Assembly (NCBI GenBank): GCA_015660995.1 | Contig: JACTUC010000026.1 | Span: 1-40,721 of the forward strand | Direction: 5' to 3' | Length of the DNA stretch: 40,721 bases | From: Candidatus Methanomethylicaceae archaeon | GTDB taxonomy: Archaea > Thermoproteota > Methanomethylicia > Methanomethylicales > Methanomethylicaceae | Part shown: in pieces, positions 25,477 to 32,314 of the stretch | How positions within the stretch are numbered: position 1 is the stretch's first letter | How the letters are laid out: each line of letters starts with the position of its first letter | Translations under genes and position numbers: made by a program | Notes under the pieces: model-generated | Databases searched by the model: none | What the model saw: only the letters and a program-made list of their open reading frames with translations | Told to the model about the DNA's origin: nothing

Positions 25477-25809
25477 ATGTCTGAGATTCATAAAGGCAAT
25501 GAGAATAGAGCAAAAATATTGAAAGCGATTGCAGATCCAGTAAGATTACAGATAATCGAATATCTTAAAGAAGAAGAACAGTGTGTCTGTAAAATTATCC
25601 CAGCAGTAGGTAAAAAACAATCTACTGTATCAAAACATCTGAACATACTTTACGATAGTGGCATTCTGGACAGGCGGATAGATAGTAAATGGACTTATTA
25701 TCGTATAAAAAATCCTAAAATTTTCATTTTGCTCCAAGAACTTGATAGAATAGCTTTGGATAACGCTTCTGATTTAATGGACGCGGTAAAAAAGAAAAAT
25801 AATCGATAA
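25477..25809 (+). CDS. arsR: ArsR-family arsenic-responsive repressor
   Basis: The 110-residue winged-helix protein has IADPVRLQIIEYLKEEEQCVCKIIPAVGKKQSTVSKHLNILYDSGIL. The CVC pair in helix 3 matches the ELCVC arsenite site of ArsR/SmtB repressors, and QSTVSKHL is the recognition helix. The wing is DRRIDSKWTYYRIK. It is divergent from the corrinoid-acr3-arsM-FMN operon, with two inverted repeats in between. It probably represses both directions and is released by As(III). The gene is A+T-rich with Lys-rich coding. Confidence 0.93.
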   Translation: MSEIHKGNENRAKILKAIADPVRLQIIEYLKEEEQCVCKIIPAVGKKQSTVSKHLNILYDSGILDRRIDSKWTYYRIKNPKIFILLQELDRIALDNASDLMDAVKKKNNR

Positions 25810-25831
25810 GCATTTAAAATCTAAGGTTTCC

Positions 25832-25903
25832 AGAGCGGGATTTGCACCCGCGAATGAGTGGAGGTAGTGGTTCGGGCAATCTCCACCTTTTACTTTTTTT
25901 TTG
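25832..25903 (+). repeat. tRNA-3'-like dispersed repeat, copy 7
   Basis: GAGCGGGATTTGCACCCGCG is followed by AATGA and the stem GTGGAG with CTCCAC around GTAGTGGTTCGGGCAAT, then CTTTTAC and nine T. The left acceptor part and TTGAT are missing. It sits between the convergent arsR and 25943-26305 genes. The tail GGTCAAATTTTACTCC follows, then CCCCCCAAAC. Confidence 0.78.
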
Positions 25904-25942
25904 AGGGTCAAATTTTACTCCTCCCCCCAAACTATCAAAGCA

Positions 25943-26305
25943 CTAATAGGTTTCGTCCTCAAACCTGCAAGGCTTCATATCCAACTGTTTTATAGGAATT
26001 TTCAATGACAAACCGTAATCAATGACAGGTTTCCAGCTTGATTTTTCAGGAGATATGCGAAAAATCCTGTCCTTGAATATCACTACTAATTCATCGTCTC
26101 TATAGAAATGTGCATAATATTTTTCTTTAATCACAAGATTTTCTTGAATTAGCTTGATCATTTTCCCCAATTCTTCTGCAGGAAAAGAAATCTTGAGCAA
26201 CACCAATCCTGTGGAGGATCTCCTGCTTCCTATGACATTTAACTTTTCTATTAGCTTTTTATTTCTCAAACTTTTATCAATAATTATGCCATGATATTCA
26301 GTCAT
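25943..26305 (-). CDS. uncharacterised archaeal protein
   Basis: The 120-residue product starts MTEYHGIIIDKSLRNKKLIEKL and has the central segment YYAHFYRDDELVVIFKDRIFRI, then a Trp-bearing WKPVIDYGLSLKIPIKQLDMKP. The order recalls a small uncharacterised archaeal family with YAHFYRD and G-IP-xQLDF motifs, but I cannot name it. No membrane segment is present. It reads as a compact alpha+beta domain. It is convergent with arsR, with repeat copy 7 between. Confidence 0.6.
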   Translation of the reverse strand: MTEYHGIIIDKSLRNKKLIEKLNVIGSRRSSTGLVLLKISFPAEELGKMIKLIQENLVIKEKYYAHFYRDDELVVIFKDRIFRISPEKSSWKPVIDYGLSLKIPIKQLDMKPCRFEDETY

Positions 26306-26529
26306 TCAATCACTGCCGCGTGCCAAGATTGTAATGCCGTTCTTGATGTGTTGTGATGTACTTATGGGTTTTGGGGGGTATGTGGGGATCAAATTTTAAC
26401 TTTTTTTTTGGGCTTCACAGAATCATGCATTGAGGAATAAGACTGAACTGTAGGATTGAGGTTTGAAAGAACTCCCGTATTGAATGGCAGGCAGATTTAA
26501 TTACAGGTCTATTTTTTTAACTAAGATTC

Positions 26530-27087
26530 ATGGAGCTTGATGAGTGTATAAAAAGTAGAAGGAGCGTAAGAGCGTACAAGGATGAGCCTGTCCCGCGAGA
26601 AAAAATTGAATCAATACTTGAAGCTGGAGTTTGGGCAGCCACGGGGATGGGTAAACAACCATGGCGTTTCATAATTATTGAGGACAAGAGCATCATAAAG
26701 TTCGTCTCAGATGAAACGAAAAAGACAGTCATCAAAGCGATGCCCGCATTCGCGAAGCGTTTTGAAACAGAGCAGGACATTATCTGCTACAATGCCCCCG
26801 TCCTAATTTTCATATGCTCCGAGGTTGATCCTAATTTTAGTAAACTCTACCTTGAGGATTGCGTGCTTGCAGCCCAAAACATGTTTTTGAAAGCACATGA
26901 ACTGGGACTCGGGGCCTGCTATATGGGGTGGATCGATGTATTGAATAGGATTAATCCTGAAAGCATAAAAAAAGCAGGTGTTCCGGAAGGCTATGAGATG
27001 AAAGTACCCCTTATCCTCGGCTATCCCAAGAGCCAGCAGGGGCTGGGGAAAAGAAGCGCGCCAGTAATACTGAAATGGATTAAGTAG
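26530..27087 (+). CDS. nitroreductase-family FMN protein
   Basis: The 185-residue product starts MELDECIKSRRSVRAYKDEPVP, the Arg/Ser FMN-phosphate site of nitroreductases, with AATGMGKQPWRFIIIE next and LEDCVLAAQNMFLKAHELGLGACYMGWID and LGYPKS near the end. These dimeric enzymes reduce nitro groups, flavins or enones with NAD(P)H. The real substrate is unknown. A TATA-like GATTTAATTAC about 30 bases before the ATG suggests leaderless mRNA. A T9 terminator follows the gene closely. Confidence 0.92.
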   Translation: MELDECIKSRRSVRAYKDEPVPREKIESILEAGVWAATGMGKQPWRFIIIEDKSIIKFVSDETKKTVIKAMPAFAKRFETEQDIICYNAPVLIFICSEVDPNFSKLYLEDCVLAAQNMFLKAHELGLGACYMGWIDVLNRINPESIKKAGVPEGYEMKVPLILGYPKSQQGLGKRSAPVILKWIK

Positions 27088-27090
27088 GTT

Positions 27091-27125
27091 AATTTTTTTT
27101 TGTTAAAATTTAACCCCCAAACCCA
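27091..27125 (+). terminator. T-run plus tail module after the nitroreductase gene
   Basis: Nine T in AATTTTTTTTTG are followed by GTTAAAATTTAAC (6-base palindrome arms) and CCCCCAAACCCA. The same tail follows repeat copies 8 and 11 and occurs alone at 30276-30296. The T-run probably ends the nitroreductase transcript. Confidence 0.5.
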
Positions 27126-27210
27126 GCTATGCCCTTTTCACTATTACTCTCAGTATGTGCTCAGCCCACGCCTTGCTTGGCTGACAATAAATGCTATGAT
27201 AAAGCGAATC

Positions 27211-27282
27211 TTAAAGTGCTTTCTTATTTTTTCTTTTTTGATTCTTCAGCATTTTGATTTTCTTCTTTTGACTTCTTGCCAT
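27211..27282 (-). CDS. possible 23-residue basic peptide
   Basis: A 24-codon frame (MARSQKKKIKMLKNQKRKNK and three more residues) has a perfect ribosome site, GAGGTGA, six bases before the ATG. A second overlapping frame from ATG 27301 (MSEVSKNGKKSKEENQNAEE, then Lys) shares the region. Both are Lys-rich and could be chance in A-rich DNA, but the ribosome site and position at the end of the small-gene cluster argue for one of them. Confidence 0.3.
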   Translation of the reverse strand: MARSQKKKIKMLKNQKRKNKKAL

Positions 27283-27306
27283 TTTTACTCACCTCAGACA
27301 TAATTC

Positions 27307-27453
27307 CTACGCTAATTTTCTTCCACACCAAGGGCAGTAATGAATTATCCTATTAAACAATGAGAATCTTCTAAGACCGCCTCTCATTTCAATGACAATC
27401 TCACGTCTTATCAATGCCGTATTAAGTCTATCACAACACTCCATTTTTATCAT
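27307..27453 (-). CDS. 48-residue zinc-ribbon-like protein
   Basis: The frame MIKMECCDRLNTALIRREIV continues to HYCPWCGRKLA and TAG. The end C-P-W-C-G is a zinc-knuckle half; the N-terminal ECCD supplies the other Cys pair. Its ATG directly abuts the TAG of the gene at 27454, with GAGG just before, so translation is coupled. This layout resembles small treble-clef or zinc-ribbon proteins found in viruses and mobile elements. It has no recognised family. Confidence 0.6.
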   Translation of the reverse strand: MIKMECCDRLNTALIRREIVIEMRGGLRRFSLFNRIIHYCPWCGRKLA

Positions 27454-27774
27454 CTATTCCTCTTTCTCATCCTTAATCAGCATGTAAATCTTCTTCTCAA
27501 CTAGTTCTTTTAGTAACAACGCACTCATTTCCGTGGCTGTGATCTCCCAGAGGCTATAGATCTTCGATTCTGGGTCTTTTGATAACTTGTTGAATATCTG
27601 CCACTTGAACATCTCCCAAGCTTGGTTGGAGTTGTCAGCGATCACCAGATACTGTGCGTATTTCTCTGTTTCAACTTTTGAGGCTATTCGGAAGAACTTT
27701 TTCTTCTCTTCTTCTTTTCTGTCTTGCTTCTCCATTTCCAATTTATTTTTATCCAAACTTGACACTCTTACCAT
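27454..27774 (-). CDS. uncharacterised 106-residue protein of the small-gene cluster
   Basis: The product has a charged helical start (about 10-27, Lys/Glu-rich, KQDRKEEEKKKFF) and a folded-looking middle (KYAQYLVIADNSNQAWEMFKWQIFN). The end is SLWEITATEMSALLLKELVE. The middle looks like a small alpha+beta domain. No family is recognised. GGGGAG precedes the ATG but nearly touches it, so a GTG four codons in may be the real start. It lies directly before the 48-residue zinc-ribbon gene and is probably in the same mRNA. Confidence 0.55.
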   Translation of the reverse strand: MVRVSSLDKNKLEMEKQDRKEEEKKKFFRIASKVETEKYAQYLVIADNSNQAWEMFKWQIFNKLSKDPESKIYSLWEITATEMSALLLKELVEKKIYMLIKDEKEE

Positions 27775-27783
27775 CTCCCCATT

Positions 27784-27950
27784 CTACACTTCTCCAATCA
27801 GAGAATTTCGATTCCTTCTGGTTTCTCTTGTGGACTTTTCTCTTCTTCCGCTGAAAAGACACTCAGCTTTTAGCCTTGATACGCTTAATTCTGCTGCCAG
27901 CCCACCGAGAAATATGTTCACATCAACATACGGATTGTAAAGTCCAAACC
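27784..27950 (-). other. open frame without clear start, possible decayed gene
   Basis: In one minus-strand frame a protein-like stretch runs from about 28060 to a TAG near 27784 without stops. It includes GFGLYNPYVDVNIFLGGLAA and ELSVSRLKAECLFSGRREKS. It overlaps the gene at 27951-28046 in another frame and has only a GTG as possible start. A frameshift that split one gene into this and the preceding small frame is a simple explanation. Confidence 0.35.
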
Positions 27951-28046
27951 CTAATGGCTCGCCACTCCCATAATGGGTCGAAAGGGAATATAGACTTTGT
28001 CTATTGCTGCTTCTAGTTGCTTCCGTTGGGCATAATCCATATTCAT
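27951..28046 (-). CDS. 31-residue protein, third of a coupled micro-gene chain
   Basis: The frame reads MNMDYAQRKQLEAAIDKVYI and 11 more residues. Its ATG overlaps the TGA of the gene before it as ATGA. The segment M-x-Y-x-x-Q-x-K-x-LEAAIDK is also found in the first gene of the chain (28195-28266), so the two ends of the chain are related, probably by duplication. It may be truncated by frameshift, since a second protein-like frame continues downstream. Confidence 0.5.
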   Translation of the reverse strand: MNMDYAQRKQLEAAIDKVYIPFRPIMGVASH

Positions 28047-28198
28047 CCCAACTTCTTTTCTCGCTTTATTGGGCACTCACTTTCCCACTCGTCACTATTT
28101 TCATTGGTTATGGAAAAGTGTGCATCACAATCTTCGTTGGCACATTCGTAGCACGTATAACCTTGGTCTTCTATAGCATGCCAGTTATGTTTGGTCAT
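28043..28198 (-). CDS. 51-residue Cys-rich (zinc-finger-like) protein
   Basis: The frame starts MTKHNWHAIEDQGYTCYECA and continues NEDCDAHFSITNENSDEW to ECPIKREKKLG. The spacing C-x2-C-x4-C and a later C, with His nearby, suggests a small zinc-binding domain. Both ends overlap neighbours by ATGA (28195-28198 and 28043-28046), a tight coupling typical of compact viral or plasmid gene strings. No family is recognised. The codons are not consistent with a chance frame because both borders match exactly. Confidence 0.6.
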   Translation of the reverse strand: MTKHNWHAIEDQGYTCYECANEDCDAHFSITNENSDEWESECPIKREKKLG

Positions 28199-28266
28199 GG
28201 TAATTTCTCCAGTCCTTTACCTTTGTCAATCGCTGCTTCTAGTTTCTTCTGCTCTTCGTACTCCAT
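28195..28266 (-). CDS. 23-residue protein, first of a coupled micro-gene chain
   Basis: The frame MEYEEQKKLEAAIDKGKGLE plus KLP ends at a TGA that overlaps the next ATG. In-frame GTG codons just upstream would add five or six residues. It shares the Y-x-x-Q-K-x-LEAAIDK motif with the third gene of the chain. A short amphipathic helix is likely. Alone it would be dismissed, but the coupling and the paralogue make it credible. Confidence 0.45.
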   Translation of the reverse strand: MEYEEQKKLEAAIDKGKGLEKLP

Positions 28267-28307
28267 TCCAATTCGCACCACAAATTTTTCTTCTCACGGC
28301 TGAACTA

Positions 28308-28880
28308 CTACTCAGGTTCCCTCGATCTCTCTTTTTGGAATTCCTTCCTTACTATTTCTTTTACACCACCATTGTCTGCCTCTAGCCTAAATAAGATGAC
28401 ATCTTTATTGTTCTGGGCATCTTTGTCATTTGGATCGATACTCAAGACCTTTTCAAAACACTCTAGGGCTTTTTTATAACTCGAATCTCCTAGATTACCT
28501 AATGCGAGACCTTTGTTGTACCATGCATCTTTATCGTTAGGATCAATCTTTAAGACCTCGTTGAAGAACTTCACTGCCTCTTGATAGAACTTCAGCTTGA
28601 TAGAAATATCGCCTTTGTTGAACCAAGCTCCCTTATGGTGCGGATCGATCTTTAGGACCTCATTATAGTAATTAATGGCTTCTCCATAGAATTCATTTTC
28701 TTGATAAGCAACACCTTTGTTGAACAGAGCTTTTTTATTCCCTTCTTTAAACCTTGGAGCCAAAGGTCCAACTCTTTCGGGTCTTCTTCGACTCATTTTG
28801 TTCCCACAGTGAGGACATATGATGGGATTACTTCTTGGGTTTGGCTCAAACTCTTTCGAACAGCGGGAGCATCTGAACAT
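28308..28880 (-). CDS. zinc-ribbon and TPR-repeat protein
   Basis: The 190-residue product has an N-terminal zinc ribbon (MFRCSRCSKEFEPN, IICPHCGNKM; four Cys). Three tetratricopeptide repeats follow (about 48-150), each of the form A-x-x-NKG-x-A...A-x-x-x-Y-NEVLKIDP, with a charged tail (VRKEFQKERSREPE). The repeats are nearly identical, suggesting recent expansion. TPR arrays hold partner proteins; the ribbon may bind nucleic acid or protein. A TATA box 25 bases before the ATG implies leaderless mRNA. It may head the small-gene string downstream. Confidence 0.85.
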   Translation of the reverse strand: MFRCSRCSKEFEPNPRSNPIICPHCGNKMSRRRPERVGPLAPRFKEGNKKALFNKGVAYQENEFYGEAINYYNEVLKIDPHHKGAWFNKGDISIKLKFYQEAVKFFNEVLKIDPNDKDAWYNKGLALGNLGDSSYKKALECFEKVLSIDPNDKDAQNNKDVILFRLEADNGGVKEIVRKEFQKERSREPE

Positions 28881-28897
28881 ACGTCAAGCCCTTTCCG

Positions 28898-28916
28898 CTT
28901 ATTATATATGAGTTTC
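28898..28916 (-). promoter_or_regulatory. TATA box of the TPR gene
   Basis: On the minus strand CATATATAATAAGC is centred about 25 bases before the ATG at 28880, which fits leaderless transcription. Confidence 0.55.
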
Positions 28917-29228
28917 TCCTTTATCAGAGTGTTAACCTTGCCGATGCGATGAAAATGAATAGCATAGTGTCTCTTGCCTGAAACTAAATCCCTCTGACTC
29001 GACCCTTTTTTTAACATCAATTTAATGATCCCGAAGCGAAAATTAGGCGAAAGTGACAGATACTCCTAAAGGCGATCGTTGTGGAACATCCCAAAACCAT
29101 CATTTACGGCGAGCTTTATTCGGGTCAAAGGAAGAAGAGGCGAACGAGGCCTAGAATTAAGCAACATCCTGATCAGCTGTTGCTCCTTAATTAGGATAAC
29201 CTCCTGTGAGACACAGCCGAGCTAGTAG
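28917..29228. other. spacer without recognised gene
   Basis: The 5' side of repeat copy 8. A + strand frame from about 29052 to TAG 29190 reads through a basic stretch (YGELYSGQRKKRRTRPRIKQ) that might be a gene relic, but it has no start codon or ribosome site. Nothing else is seen. Confidence 0.3.
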
Positions 29229-29330
29229 CGGCGGGTGGGATTTGAACCCGCGAATGAGTGGAGGTAGTGGTTCGGGCAATCTCCACCCTTTCCTTTTTTT
29301 AAGGGTTAAAAATTAACCCCCCCCCAGATT
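29229..29330 (+). repeat. tRNA-3'-like dispersed repeat, copy 8, with tail
   Basis: CGGCGGGTGGGATTTGAACC is followed by CGCGAATGA and the stem GTGGAG/CTCCAC around GTAGTGGTTCGGGCAAT, then CCTTTCC and seven T. The tail is GGGTTAAAAATTAACCCC, itself a palindrome, then a C-run. TTGAT and the CCA part are absent. From GGGATTTG to the T-run it is nearly identical to copies 7 and 9. Confidence 0.8.
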
Positions 29331-29505
29331 AATAAAAAAAATTGATCATGGGTTACCCTGATTAATAAGATTGGTTTATCATCAGGACCCTGAGATCGAT
29401 GGTGATCTCAATTTCTTGGATCATAAACCTCAATTGAAGTTGTTAAATAAATCCTACTTGATCTTGAGCAGTAAATCCTTTTATGTTGTTGATGAGAGGT
29501 GTTGA

Positions 29506-30267
29506 ATGATGAAAAGAAAAGTATTGCAAGTGGCAAATGCATTCTCACGCAAACTGATAGATGAGGGAGCAGAAGCAATAGTTCTTTTTGGTTCCTGGGT
29601 GCGAGGAGATGCTTACAAAGAATCCGATGTTGACATTCATATTGTTGGGCCAAGAACGTATAATACCCTAGAAAGATATCAGGGTTTTTTAGTATCCGTA
29701 TCTTGGGCGACCCAGAAGCAGCACTTGAATGCCTTTAAAGATCCAAGTCAAGTTTGCGGGATAATTCTAGCATGGCAGAGTGCCTTGATCATTTATGATC
29801 CGAAGGGGATTGCAAAGGCAATGAAGCAGAAAGCCAAGCGATGGAAATGGGTTCATATGAACAAATATGCAGATGAGTGGGTTGCTAAAGAGCTCACAGG
29901 ATATTCTGAGGAAGTCCACAGATTGGTCGGAAGCCTGCTGTTGGGACGTAAAAGCATCGCTTCAGTTGTGCGTTCTTTACTGGCAATCCATATGGCGCCA
30001 ATATTGGCTGTCCATCACCGAATTTTTTATGAAACTGAGAATCAGTTATGGGACCTTGTTTCCTTAAAAATGGGAAATGAATGGAAGCAAGCGCAGAGTA
30101 TCTCCTTGGGTGAAGGAGGAGAGAGCTTTGAAGATACTTGCAAAGCTGCTCTTAAGTTGTTCTCATTGACAGCACATGAGGTCAAATCTTTGCTAAATCC
30201 AAAACAATATGAAGTTGTCTTTCATGCTTGCGAGATTGCAAGTTTAATACTAACCAATAAGGAGTAA
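29506..30267 (+). CDS. nucleotidyltransferase-domain protein
   Basis: The 253-residue product has the Pol-beta-type active site LFGSWVRGDAYKESDVDIHI (Gly29-Ser30, Asp41 and Asp43), followed by about 150 residues of mostly helical sequence. This looks like an adenylyltransferase of the KNT/ANT type or a MNT toxin-antitoxin antitoxin, but no HEPN partner lies next to it. The substrate is unknown. AGGTG precedes the ATG at a 5-base spacing, and the TATA-like CCTTTTATG at 29477-29485 is the same sequence as in the repeat 5' modules. Confidence 0.82.
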   Translation: MMKRKVLQVANAFSRKLIDEGAEAIVLFGSWVRGDAYKESDVDIHIVGPRTYNTLERYQGFLVSVSWATQKQHLNAFKDPSQVCGIILAWQSALIIYDPKGIAKAMKQKAKRWKWVHMNKYADEWVAKELTGYSEEVHRLVGSLLLGRKSIASVVRSLLAIHMAPILAVHHRIFYETENQLWDLVSLKMGNEWKQAQSISLGEGGESFEDTCKAALKLFSLTAHEVKSLLNPKQYEVVFHACEIASLILTNKE

Positions 30268-30275
30268 GTGTGGAG

Positions 30276-30362
30276 TTAAAATAACCCCCAAACCCAAGGG
30301 CAAAGACATGGCCAAAGAACTTTATCGTATAGTCGACTATCGAATTAAATTTTAGTCCCACA
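30276..30362 (+). repeat. orphan tail plus 5' block of the repeat family
   Basis: GTTAAAATAACCCCCAAACC is followed directly by GGGCAAAGACATGGCC, CTTTATCG and the 12-base palindrome ATAGTCGACTAT (30329-30340), then a second tail-like AATTAAATTTTAGTCCC. The tRNA-like core is absent. The block GGGCAAAGACATGGCC-CTTTATCGTATAGT recurs at 32125 and 36057. Confidence 0.55.
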
Positions 30363-30458
30363 CACACGACTCTTTGGGTCTCGGCTTCAGGTGCTTGGGG
30401 AAGTATGCCTACCTGCTTAACCCTGTAGATCCAGCCTGGGAATCTAACATATCTTTAT

Positions 30459-30986
30459 TTACGCTTTAACAAGTTCGAACTCTGTCTTTGACCCTATATC
30501 GGTGACATATGAGAACTTGCCGGAAAATCGGATATAGTCAAACAGGTTTTTACCGGGGACCCATCCGAGATCCATTGCCTTCACCACCATGAAAGCCATT
30601 GCTATTGGGCATATGTGACCCGAGTAACCCGAGATCTTGAGGCTTTTATGAATGATCCTTGCGATCGAACATGCCTGGATGTTGAGCGAAATATATCCAG
30701 GACGCTCTTGAACGACCTCCATTGAAGGAGCCCGCCTTGTCCGCTTCAGGTATGCCAAGTAGGTCTCTACGTCACTTATGTCAAAGTGGAAAGCTTCTGA
30801 AAGCTTGATCAGGTTTTCAGCATACTTTGTCATAAGAACGGCTTGCACGTCACCCATCGTCTCTGTTAGGGCCCTCGCGAGAGCATAGCCATTCATGTGA
30901 GCCATTACAGCATCCGAGTAGATGCTGATGCCAGCGTCTGATGCAAAATCCAAGGATGCTTGGGAGTCATCATCATTCCGGGTCAT
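30459..30986 (-). CDS. uncharacterised protein
   Basis: The 175-residue product starts MTRNDDDSQASLDFASDAGI. Its middle is helical (LARALTETMGDVQAVLMTKYAENLIKLSEAF) and it ends with GHICPIAMAFMVVKAMDLGW and FSYVTDIGSKTEFELV. The single Cys in GHICPIA and the helical pattern do not let me name a family. ATG 30986 is chosen because a TATA-like CTTAAAAAGCC lies about 25 bases before it on the minus strand; the frame is open further, to 31085. It could be a sensor or regulator of the V4R type. Confidence 0.55.
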   Translation of the reverse strand: MTRNDDDSQASLDFASDAGISIYSDAVMAHMNGYALARALTETMGDVQAVLMTKYAENLIKLSEAFHFDISDVETYLAYLKRTRRAPSMEVVQERPGYISLNIQACSIARIIHKSLKISGYSGHICPIAMAFMVVKAMDLGWVPGKNLFDYIRFSGKFSYVTDIGSKTEFELVKA

Positions 30987-31169
30987 GCTATCCTGTCTAT
31001 GCCATGGCTTTTTAAGCACCCCCAAGCTGGGCGACCTTGCAACGCTCAAACCTGCAGCCGAGGATTGCAGGTTCGATATAATCAATTCTAAAGTCGAATA
31101 TGCAAGAAGGGCATCAGCCTCAGCTGAGGAGATCGGGATTAAGATTTAATCTAACACTCAAACCTACTC

Positions 31170-31253
31170 ATGATTACCAAGAAGCAAGTGCCAGGCGATG
31201 TTGTTACCAAGCTGCTCAGAATTCCAATAGTGACAAAGGTTTCCCTCAGTTGA
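31170..31253 (+). CDS. possible 27-residue peptide
   Basis: The frame reads MITKKQVPGDVVTKLLRIPI and seven more residues, ending at a TGA inside the hairpin at 31252. The amino-acid mix is protein-like. No ribosome site is visible. It lies in the 376-base spacer between the 30459-30986 and 31363 genes. It might be a leader peptide or chance. Confidence 0.25.
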   Translation: MITKKQVPGDVVTKLLRIPIVTKVSLS

Positions 31254-31283
31254 ACCTCAGCTGAACGATCAGCCAGGAGGTTC
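31252..31283 (+). promoter_or_regulatory. strong hairpin upstream of the ECF S-component gene
   Basis: GAACCTC pairs with GAGGTTC, and inside it GCTGA pairs with TCAGC around ACGA, giving 12 base pairs with a small asymmetric bulge. It could be a riboswitch part, a terminator of the spacer transcript, or a palindromic operator. The gene's own TATA-like GCATATATGG (31333) lies downstream, so it may not be in the gene's leader. Confidence 0.4.
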
Positions 31284-31362
31284 TAAAAGAGACCATGCTT
31301 GTGCGTTTTCAGCCCACTAGGTAAGCATTAGTGCATATATGGGTTTAACTATGATTGTGTGA

Positions 31363-32079
31363 TTGATTGCATTGAGATTAAGGGCTAAAAAATTAACAAT
31401 TGTGGCGGTGTTTGCAGCCATGTACGGAGCTGTGAGCCTGCTGCCTGGGTTCCCGATCATTGGTTTATCGGGCTCGGAGATCGGCCTTGCACGATCAATG
31501 GAGATCGGCTATGGCTTGATCCTAGGCCCGGCTCTAGGCCCTGCCTCAGCATTCCTTGGGGGCGTCGTGGGCAAGCTCATCACTGGCGACAGTGTTGGCT
31601 TGCTATTCACACCACTTGCTATTGTCTCCACTTTTATGGCAGCATCGTTGAGTAGGCGCCTTATTTTCAGGGTGAGAGGGTGGTTAATCTCTTCAATCCT
31701 GCTGGCTTTGTTGATCGCATTTTGGTATCTTACTCCCACTGGGCAAAACGCGCCATTGTATGCAGCGCCGCATCTGGTTGGACTGGCGATACTCCTTCTA
31801 TTCAGGAGCAGGATAACGGACAATCTATGCAGCAAGGAAAAGAGGAAACTGACCATTGGCCTTCTCCTCTCCAGCTACCCTTCAACAATGGCGGGGCAGA
31901 TGCTCGGCAATTTAATCTTCATACTACTGCTAAGTCCGAGCCCCTCGTTTTTCGTAGCACTTCTCCCAGTCACTGTTGCCGAGAGGATTATTCTTACAGC
32001 TCTGGCCACAGTTGTTGGGGTTCCCATAGTTTTAGCAGCCAGGAGCACATCCCTAATTCAGGGAAATAATGCAGAATAG
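31363..32079 (+). CDS. ECF-type transporter S component-like membrane protein
   Basis: The 238-residue, very hydrophobic protein has about six membrane helices. It starts KKLTIVAVFAAMYGAVSLLPGFPIIG, as in S components of energy-coupling-factor transporters, with LGPALGPASAFLGGVVGKLI next, similar to vitamin or cobalt-type S subunits. The substrate is unknown and no EcfA or EcfT gene is near, so it would use a shared energising module. The start is TTG 31363, or TTG 31372, near the expected transcript start from the TATA-like GCATATATGG. It is convergent with the DUF1638 gene. Confidence 0.75.
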   Translation: MIALRLRAKKLTIVAVFAAMYGAVSLLPGFPIIGLSGSEIGLARSMEIGYGLILGPALGPASAFLGGVVGKLITGDSVGLLFTPLAIVSTFMAASLSRRLIFRVRGWLISSILLALLIAFWYLTPTGQNAPLYAAPHLVGLAILLLFRSRITDNLCSKEKRKLTIGLLLSSYPSTMAGQMLGNLIFILLLSPSPSFFVALLPVTVAERIILTALATVVGVPIVLAARSTSLIQGNNAE

Positions 32080-32124
32080 CATTCATTATTTTACAATTCT
32101 ATGTTAGCAGATTTGTTTTGATAA

Positions 32125-32279
32125 GGGCAAAGACATGGCCCAGAAGACCTTTATCGTATAGTTGACTACCATGGAAAATGGCTATTTTCGCGTATGTTTG
32201 ATGGTGGACCGGGTGGGATTTGCGCCCGCGAATGAGTGGAGGTAGTGGTTCGGGCAATCTCCACATCTTACTTTTTTTC
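32125..32279 (+). repeat. tRNA-3'-like dispersed repeat, copy 9, full unit
   Basis: In order: GGGCAAAGACATGGCC (32125-32140), a TATA-like CCTTTATCG, TATAGTTGACTA (32157-32168), hairpin GAAAAT-GGCT-ATTTTC (32174-32189), TTGAT (32198-32202), then GGTGGACCGGGTGGGATTTG. GGGTG pairs with CGCCC by one G-T pair. The second stem GTGGAG/CTCCAC encloses GTAGTGGTTCGGGCAAT, and seven T follow. This is one of two complete units; copy 11 is the other. It lies between convergent genes. Confidence 0.85.
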
Positions 32280-32314
32280 AAAAAATCCTTCTATAGATGT
32301 CTGGGAAAAATCGA

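Noticed and set aside
27100-27303. 67-codon + strand frame after the nitroreductase gene
   Set aside because: It begins in the T-run and tail module and is rich in Phe and Leu from T-rich DNA; it lies antisense to the better supported minus-strand frames.
29052-29190. Basic stretch YGELYSGQRKKRRTRPRIKQ as a transposase or reverse-transcriptase relic
   Set aside because: It is too short, has no start and no catalytic motif; the resemblance is weak.
29506-30267. Nucleotidyltransferase as half of a MNT-HEPN toxin-antitoxin pair
   Set aside because: No HEPN gene lies on either side; neighbours are a repeat module and an unrelated minus-strand gene.
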